In this document: one piece after another, positions 58,440 through 64,000 of the stretch
Layout: the number at the start of each line of letters is the position of its first letter
Position numbering within the stretch: the stretch's first letter is position 1
Assembly (NCBI GenBank): GCA_038373865.1
Contig: JAXGGA010002820.1
Span: 1-64,000 of the forward strand
Length of the DNA stretch: 64,000 nucleotides
From: Uloborus plumipes
Taxonomy: Eukaryota > Arthropoda > Arachnida > Araneae > Uloboridae
Direction: 5' to 3'
Notes under the pieces: model-generated
Told to the model about the DNA's origin: nothing
The model's database searches: none
Seen by the model: only the letters and a program-made list of their open reading frames with translations
Made by a program: the position numbers and the translations under genes

Positions 58440-58980
58440 TTTTAAGGCTGCTTAATTGGAAGCGAATATGCGAAGCATAAATATGCCAATTATCAGCCGC
58501 ATTTGGGTTTATGAGATGATAGGAGCTCTGTGCCTAATATGTGGGCAGTTTTGAACCGGAGATAATTGCAGAAATCCAGCTTTGCCAGCTCACATTCCAT
58601 TCCGAAGGTCAAATTAAAAGCATAGTTAGCATTTTCAAAGCCAGAGCTTGTCAGTAGCTTTTAGCAATTTTAGCCCGAGGCTGATTGAAACGCGGGCTTC
58701 TGTCCCTCAGAAGCTTAATCAAATGGCTTTTGTAGTATCCAGCTATCTATACATACCTGGGCTTTGTGAAGTTCTGAATGGGACGGTGTGTGGAATTATC
58801 GTAGCCAGAATCGCGTGAGGACTAATTGCTTGTTTTATCTAATCGGAGGATATTGATTGCGTCTTGCTGCATGAAACGGTATACGCTTCCAATGGGAAGT
58901 TGATTTAATTGGCGATTGAATTGCCCTGTGCTATTGGTTCAGCTCCTATCAAAGGAAACATTTGTTTCTTTCATTTGGTA
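58440..58980. promoter_or_regulatory. Candidate conserved non-coding element (enhancer-like island)
   Basis: About 540 bases with clearly higher G+C than the flanks, no homopolymers, no repeat signature and no long open frame. It is dense in homeodomain or TALE-type cores: CTAATTGCTT (about 58821), CTAATCGG (about 58839), ATTGATTGCG (about 58852), TTAATTGGCGATTGAATTG (about 58906) and CTGATTGAAAC (about 58682). This profile resembles developmental enhancers in gene deserts. No target gene is in the window, so function is inference. Confidence 0.3.
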
Positions 58981-59373
58981 GTTCTGTTTTGATATTTTAT
59001 GAAAGTATATCTGATATTATATGTTTCTGTTGATCGGCATACAAATGTGACACTATGTGTACTTAATGCTGCGGAATATAGCTTTCGTAATTCTAATTCT
59101 ATACGCCACAAGTTTAAAAAAAAAACTGTTATTTCTTGACCCTATTTCTTTCTTTCATTGCCACTCTGTAAAAAATGCCGACTGTCTGTAATAGGGTGAG
59201 TTAAAATGTTTGCAACCAATTTGACATGACTACATTTTTGAAATGTACTCTAATTGTGTGCGCTTACGCGTGAAATACAAGGACTAATCAATAAAAAATG
59301 TTGATATTTATGCTTATTTATCACACAATATCCATGCATTTTATGACGAGTCATTTGAAGTAGATTTTAGTAG
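58981..59373. other. A+T-rich sequence, no recognised gene
   Basis: Nothing specific was seen. Confidence 0.4.
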
Positions 59374-59375
59374 TA

Positions 59376-60162
59376 TTTTGGCTACACTGTTAAAACTACA
59401 GGCTGTACCAGTCACCTGCATTGGTGAAACGTTGTAGCATCAGCGGCTCCCCTGACTGATGTCACTTAACACCCTATGTTAAACTTGAATTAGCCATTTG
59501 GCTCCCTATGGCACACTTGGGCGCGGCATGGAGCCAAATGGCACTTCCAAGGGTGTCATAGGGACTCCAAGTGGCACATTTCAGGGGGTGCCACTGGTGC
59601 TTACAACGTTTCACCCTTAAAGGTGCCTTGTGCAACCTGTAGTTTTAACCATATGGAGCCAAATGGCACTTCCAAGTGTGCCATAGGGAGTCCAAGTGGC
59701 TAATTTCAGGGGGTGCCACTGGTGCTTACAACGTTTCACCCTTAAAGGTGCCTTGTGCAACCTGTAGTTTTAACCATATGGAGCCAAATGGCACTTCCAA
59801 GTGTGCCATAGGGAGTCCAAGTGGCTAATTTCAGGGGGTGCCACTGGTGCTTACAACGTTTCACCCTTAAAGGTGCCTTGTGCAACCTGTAGTTTTAACC
59901 ATATGGAGCCAAATGGCACTTCCAAGTGTGCCATAGGGAGTCCAAGTGGCTAATTTCAGGGGGTGCCACTGGTGCTTACAACGTTTCACCCTTAAAGGTG
60001 CCTTGTGCAACCTGTAGTTTTAACCATATGGAGCCAAATGGCACTTCCAAGTGTGCCATAGGGAGTCCAAGTGGCTAATTTCAGGGGGTGCCACTGGTGC
60101 TTACAACGTTTCACCCTTAAAGGTGCCTTTTGCAACCTGTAGTTTTAACAGTGTAGCCAAAA
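59376..60162. mobile_element. TA-flanked TIR element with an internal 125-bp minisatellite
   Basis: The termini TTTTGGCTACACTGTTAAAA are exact inverted copies extending about 27 bases (to ACTACAGG), then imperfectly for about 140 bases through GTGAAACGTTGTA. TA flanks both ends (59374-59375 and 60163-60164). The left arm ends near 59520 with a partial inverted copy of the repeat unit, so the whole element is an asymmetric foldback whose right arm has expanded. No transposase. Confidence 0.85.
59530..60154. repeat. 125-bp minisatellite, five units
   Basis: The anchor GGAGCCAAATGGC begins at 59530, 59655, 59780, 59905 and 60030, always 125 bases apart. Units 2 to 5 are almost identical by eye; unit 1 differs at several positions (GGGTGTCATAGGGACTCC in place of GTGTGCCATAGGGAGTCC). 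The last unit has one visible change (CCTTTTGC for CCTTGTGC). Confidence 0.95.
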
Positions 60163-60436
60163 TAAACTAATAATGCAACTTTTATTTTCTAAGTTCGAGT
60201 TAAGGGAGCCCAGGGAACGTCAAACATTTCTTGGGCTAAATGTAAAGATTTCTTGAACTACTGCCACTGAAATAGGAGCGTTATTGAAGCATTAGTATTT
60301 ATTATTATGTTAGTCATTATTATTATTATCATAATTAGATTACCAAAACGTTATTATCGAATTGATATCGAAAAACAGACTGCAAGATGACTGATGATGT
60401 AAGTCTAATTTCCCTTTTCTTTTTTTTTCTATAATA

Positions 60437-60462
60437 CACTGAAGTGACAAAAGTCATGGGAT
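60437..60462 (+). repeat. Left terminal inverted repeat of the Tc1-like transposon
   Basis: Twenty-six bases matching the right TIR at 25 positions; the mismatch is the G after CATG. Confidence 0.95.
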
Positions 60463-60579
60463 AGCAATATGCAAATTTTCAGATGGCAGTAGCATCGCAT
60501 AGAACAGGTATAAATGCGCAGTGCTTTTACAGAGCTTTCATTTCTGTTCAAGTTATTCATGTGAAGAGGTTTTAACGTG

Positions 60580-61623
60580 ATGATGACCGCACGACGTGAA
60601 TTAACAGACTTTGAACGCGGAATGTTAGTTGGAGCTAGACGCATGGGTCATGCCATTTCGGAAATCGTTAGAGAATTCAACATTCCCAGATCCACTGTGT
60701 CAAGAGTGTGCCGAGAGTATGAAATTTCAGGCATAACATCCCACCTTGGACAGCGCAGTGGTCGACCGCCTGCACTTAAAGATCGAGACCGGCGACGTCT
60801 GCAAAGAGTCGTAAATTCTAACAGACAAGCAACACTGCGTCAAATCACCGTAGAAATCAATGTGGGACGTACAATGGACGTGTCTGCTAGAACTGTGCGG
60901 AGAAATTTGGATTTCTTGGGCTATTCCAGCAGAAGACCGACTCGAGTGCCTTTACTGACAGAACGACATCGCTTGCAGCGACTCTCGTGGGCACGTGAGC
61001 ATATCGGTTGGTCCCTAGATGAATGGAAAACCGTGGCCTGGTCCGATGAGTCACGATTTCAGCTGGTAAGAGCCGATGGTAGGGTTCGAGTGTGGCGCAG
61101 ACCCCACGAAGCCATGGACCCAAACTGTCAGCAAGGCACTGTTCAAGCTGGTGGTGGCTCCGTAATGGTGTGGGCTGTTTTTTCATGGCATGGACTTGGT
61201 CCTCTAGTGCGACTGGACCGAACATTGACTGGAAATGCTTATGTGCAGCTACTTGGAGATCACTTGCAGCCATTCATGGACTTCATGTACCCAAACAACG
61301 ATGGGATTTTTATGGATGACAATGCGCCATGTCACCGGGCCACAACTGTTCGCAATTGGTTTGAAGAAAATTCTGGACAATTCCAACGAATGATTTGGCC
61401 ACCTAGATCGCCCGACATGAATCCCATTGAGCATTTATGGGACACCATCGAGAGGTCTGTTCGTGCCCAAAATCCTGCCCCATCAACGCTTTCACAATTA
61501 TGGACGTCTATCGAGACAGCATGGCTCAATATTCCTGCAGAAGACTTCCAACGACTTGTTGAGTCCATGCCACGTCGAGTTGTTGCACTTCGCCGGGCAA
61601 AAGGAGGGCCGACACGATATTAA
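60580..61623 (+). CDS. Tc1-like DDE transposase, DD36E spacing, apparently intact
   Basis: Encodes 347 residues from the first ATG at 60580; the frame is also open one GTG codon upstream, but ATG is the expected eukaryotic start. It catalyses cut-and-paste transposition in the nucleus at TA targets. Residues about 8-55 form the first helix-turn-helix (IPRSTVSRV), a GRP-type linker SGRPP lies at 60-64, and a second helix-turn-helix spans about 68-120. The catalytic core follows: D156 in AWSDESRF, D247 in FMDDNAPCHRA, and E284 in SPDMNPIEHLW. Thirty-six residues lie between D247 and E284, against 34 in classical Tc1. That spacing matches the DD36E (Incomer) group described in animals; membership needs a tree. 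Length is typical of the superfamily, there are no stops or frameshifts, and base composition is more G+C-rich than the host flanks, as expected of a recent arrival. Whether it is active is unknown. Confidence 0.95.
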   Translation: MMTARRELTDFERGMLVGARRMGHAISEIVREFNIPRSTVSRVCREYEISGITSHLGQRSGRPPALKDRDRRRLQRVVNSNRQATLRQITVEINVGRTMDVSARTVRRNLDFLGYSSRRPTRVPLLTERHRLQRLSWAREHIGWSLDEWKTVAWSDESRFQLVRADGRVRVWRRPHEAMDPNCQQGTVQAGGGSVMVWAVFSWHGLGPLVRLDRTLTGNAYVQLLGDHLQPFMDFMYPNNDGIFMDDNAPCHRATTVRNWFEENSGQFQRMIWPPRSPDMNPIEHLWDTIERSVRAQNPAPSTLSQLWTSIETAWLNIPAEDFQRLVESMPRRVVALRRAKGGPTRY

Positions 61624-61628
61624 GAGGT

Positions 61629-61654
61629 ATCTCATGACTTTTGTCACTTCAGTG
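61629..61654 (-). repeat. Right terminal inverted repeat of the Tc1-like transposon
   Basis: Inverted copy of 60437-60462 with one mismatch, ending GTCACTTCAGTG next to the TA target. Confidence 0.95.
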
Positions 61655-61656
61655 TA

Positions 61657-62490
61657 TAAGATTTCTGTACTAAACGATAGATAATTAAAAGCATAAAGTA
61701 AGTACTTGTTTACAAATTTTTTGAATCGCACACACACACATGCTAGTATTTCTATTGAACTGTGAGTTAAGCTATATGAAATTTAAAAAATAATAATGTT
61801 ATTGGGAATTTTCCTTTGATCAAACTACCTCCAAACAAAAAATATTAACTTCATTATTTTTCTCATTATTAGGTTTAGACAGTTTGTTCATAAAAATTTA
61901 AAACTGTCATTTCTATAGAAAAGCAAATAAATCCATTTAACTATGTTTATATTCAACTTCGCAAATTATAAAATTCCAACAAAGAAACAGAACAATAAAT
62001 TGATTTTAACCTCGTCCATTTTTGTAAGATCATTTTAAAATATTTCTTTACACTGCATATTACTATGTGAAATTCAATATTCATTTTGTGAAATTACATT
62101 CAGGCTAAAAAAATATCATTCATTTTTTCTTCGACAGAAATAATTATTAATGCTGATGTATTCGTTCAACTTAACCGACGTATGAGTGAAACTGTAGCCT
62201 TTATGTAATTCTGAGCATGAAAGGAAAAAAAATCCACTAAAATTTTCAATTACATTCTATCAGAAACTTATCTCTTTTAGATTGTTGAAGCAATTACATT
62301 TGAAGTTTTTAATTTGCTGATTATTGAATTTATAAAACAAATATTATTACTTCATTTTTTAAAAATAAATTGTGTCCTTTTTTTCATGTGCAAGATATTT
62401 TGCTCCTTTACGTAAATAGTACAATGTTTAAAACTCTTTTGCAACGGAGATATTATCTAGTCTTGGCTTAAATTAATATCGCTTTGATAA
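61657..62490. other. A+T-rich sequence, no recognised gene
   Basis: Contains only a short CA microsatellite at about 61729-61739. Confidence 0.45.
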
Positions 62491-63129
62491 CACAGGCCAA
62501 CAAAAAAAAACCTTTTTGAAAACTTTTTTAATTTTAATAGCTGATCTTGATAGATTTTTATGTGCTGAATCCAAATCTGCTTGTAGTTTTTATGTATCAC
62601 CCTTAGTTTCCAAGAAAAATGTATTTTATTATATAGTCTAATACCCATTTACAGTATATAGGGAAATCAATGAAACACTGTAGAATCGTAAAAATGGTTT
62701 GTATTTACAGTAAAATACTTGGAATAGTAATTTTATGTGATGATACAAGGTTCACTTGTCAACTGGAATTGCTTTACATTTTCTTTCCCTTTTTTCCTTG
62801 AAGCTTCTTGTGTAGCTTTTCCTGCGATGAATAGCTTGCTGAACTTCCCGGTGAAGTGACCAACAGTAATCCCCCATCATGTTGTAGCATGTGTTTCAGC
62901 AGTGCTGCCAACATCATCTTTGTTCATTAGACCTATTTTTTCATGTTATCTTAACTATGAAAAAGCTGTTAAATTCTAAAAATGTTTCTTTATTTCATGA
63001 ATGTAACTATAAAATGTGAATAAATGGTGGGTGATACAACTTTTTAAGCATCATATTTGGATTCAGCAACCTAAACAACATAAGAATAAGGTATTTTCAT
63101 TAAAAAAGTTTTTTCATCGTTGGCCTGTG
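62491..63129. mobile_element. Foldback element with CACAGGCCAAC termini
   Basis: CACAGGCCAAC at 62491 is mirrored by GTTGGCCTGTG ending at 63129. Inverted similarity continues inward to TGCTGAATCCAAAT (about 62562) and ATTTGGATTCAGCA (about 63055), and to GTATCACCC and GGGTGATAC (about 62593 and 63030). The arms are about 115 bases around a 430-base core. No transposase. Target duplication is uncertain. Confidence 0.65.
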
Positions 63130-63454
63130 TAATAAACCAAGCACAGAAAGCATTGATGCATCAATGCCCAATTCTACTGTTATAGTTTGGCTAAATAGTG
63201 ATTGTATTATGTATGTAATAATAAATGCATCTAAAAATTAAGACACACAAGGAGTAGAAAAAGTCTCTTATCAACTTTTTAAATACCTTTATAATCAATG
63301 ATAAATCGTACAAAAAGACAGAAGGCAAGATATTTAAACTTGGGTACACTAAAAAAAACTTGTTTTCACAGTATAATTCACGCAGCAGACGTTCCAGTTT
63401 AGAACTGTAAAAAAAAAAAAAAAAAATCACAGTTATAAACTGCAAAATTAGCCG

Positions 63455-63455
<1 letters not shown>

Positions 63456-63540
<85 letters not shown>
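63456..63540. repeat. AT dinucleotide microsatellite
   Basis: About 42 TA units, directly joined to the foldback arm starting at 63541. Confidence 0.95.
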
Positions 63541-63548
<8 letters not shown>

Positions 63549-64000
63549 GGTACACAGATTGATGGTATAGAGGTATGAAAAAGCCCAAAAGGAAAGTTAC
63601 CTGCTCCACTTATTTTCTGAGATACATGCCCTCAAAGTTTGTCCGCCACGTCAAAATACTAAAAAAGTGATGTTATTTAATCATTTTTTATAAAAAATCG
63701 TACTCATGCAAAATAAAAGTGTTAGATATCTATGGAAACTAGTTACTCCAGGCATTCTGAAAAAAAATACTAGAACGTTCATAATGAAAATTGCCAAGGT
63801 ACAGGGCTCTTTGAATTTGTCACCACAAAAACTTGATTTTGCAGATTTTGCTAAAATTCAGGCATTTATTACAAAAAAAGGCAAACAAAACCAAAGGTTT
63901 TCTCACTTTCTGGTAGTGTACAGGTCCTCCCTGTAAATTGCTACGCAATAAATTTTTTGGGTTTCTCACTCCTTCTTGGAAATATTTTAGCTTAAAGATA
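63541..64000. mobile_element. Third arm of the 30-kb foldback family, truncated
   Basis: Follows the outer part of the 30161-32440 arms (TTTGGTACACAGATTGATGG matching the complement of 32345-32367, then TGCTCCACTTATTTTCTGA, GTTTGTCCGCCACGT and TAGAACGTTCATAATGAAAA). The outermost terminus has been lost or replaced by the AT microsatellite. The element runs off the window. Confidence 0.8.
63820..64000 (-). CDS. Partial copy of the foldback-arm small ORF
   Basis: The minus-strand frame is open from the window edge to the stop at 63820-63822. It reads IFKLKYFQEGVRNP near the edge and ends KIKFLW, matching the frames at 30497-30730 and 31873-32103 with a few substitutions and no indel. The N terminus lies outside the window. 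As with those copies, coding status is unproven. Confidence 0.2.
   Translation of the reverse strand, partial: IFKLKYFQEGVRNPKNLLRSNLQGGPVHYQKVRKPLVLFAFFCNKCLNFSKICKIKFLW

Larger units (their letters stand above)
60437..61654 (+). mobile_element. Complete Tc1-like transposon, 1218 bp
   Basis: Target TA (60435-60436 and 61655-61656) flanks 26-bp TIRs at 60437-60462 and 61629-61654. They begin CACTGAAGTGACAAAAGTCA and differ at one position. An uninterrupted transposase gene fills the inside, its stop codon five bases before the right TIR. Nearly identical TIRs and an open gene indicate a recent insertion. Confidence 0.95.

Noticed and set aside
59530..60154. CRISPR-like or gene-coding tandem repeat
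   Set aside because: The entire 125-bp unit repeats without spacers, and 125 is not a multiple of three.
60577..60579. GTG codon directly upstream of the transposase ATG as start
   Set aside because: Animal genes start at ATG; two ATG codons follow immediately, so 60580 was chosen.
61092..61319. Other frames within the transposase gene (also minus-strand 60887-61273)
   Set aside because: Shadows of the intact transposase frame.

Overview
The window is non-prokaryotic, A+T-rich DNA (roughly 70% A+T by eye, not counted). Homopolymer runs, AT microsatellites and transposon debris are everywhere, and host coding sequence is almost absent. Metazoan mariner, Tc1, piggyBac-like and tRNA-derived SINE signatures, together with many TA-flanked MITEs, point to an animal. 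An arthropod is most likely and a chelicerate is plausible, but nothing here fixes the species. No host protein-coding exon could be supported. The one intact long reading frame belongs to a transposon.

Layout. 1-7 kb: the end of a TA-flanked element (to 996), a MITE carrying a nested palindrome (2624-3139), a foldback (3205-4019), a short dispersed repeat and a SINE with clear target-site duplications (6902-7102). 8-23 kb: a 2.2-kb foldback (8364-10535), two roughly 1.1-kb copies of one dispersed repeat (10736-11849 and 21379-22408), two small MITEs and a near-perfect 54-bp hairpin (20608-20728). 23-26 kb: a TA-flanked element of 2526 bp (23333-25858) made almost entirely of ~171-bp monomers in two opposed arrays, holding fifteen TGACGTCA palindromes. 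26-41 kb: non-repetitive islands that resemble conserved non-coding DNA, one with a microRNA-precursor-like hairpin (26838-26899), plus a 2.28-kb foldback with an ORF in both arms (30161-32440) and a 1.26-kb TIR element (32550-33812). 43-54 kb: a tandem duplication (43815-44632), a MITE (44750-45067), a TTAA-flanked piggyBac-like MITE (49203-49725) and a decayed mariner (51639-53595) split by a second TTAA-flanked MITE (52847-53546). 55-64 kb: a solo foldback end, a candidate conserved island (58440-58980), a TIR element that has amplified a 125-bp minisatellite (59376-60162), an intact Tc1-like transposon (60437-61654), another foldback (62491-63129) and a third copy of the 30-kb foldback arm running off the end.

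How it fits together. This looks like an intergenic or intronic stretch in which non-autonomous TA-target elements, and a few TTAA-target elements, have accumulated, several of them by palindromic or satellite-like growth inside their own TIRs. The Tc1 copy is the only plausible source of transposase here, and its TIRs do not match those of the MITEs. Non-repetitive islands near 26.7, 29.0, 34.0-34.6, 36.7-37.1, 40.7 and 58.4-59.0 kb are the best places to look for host regulatory function.
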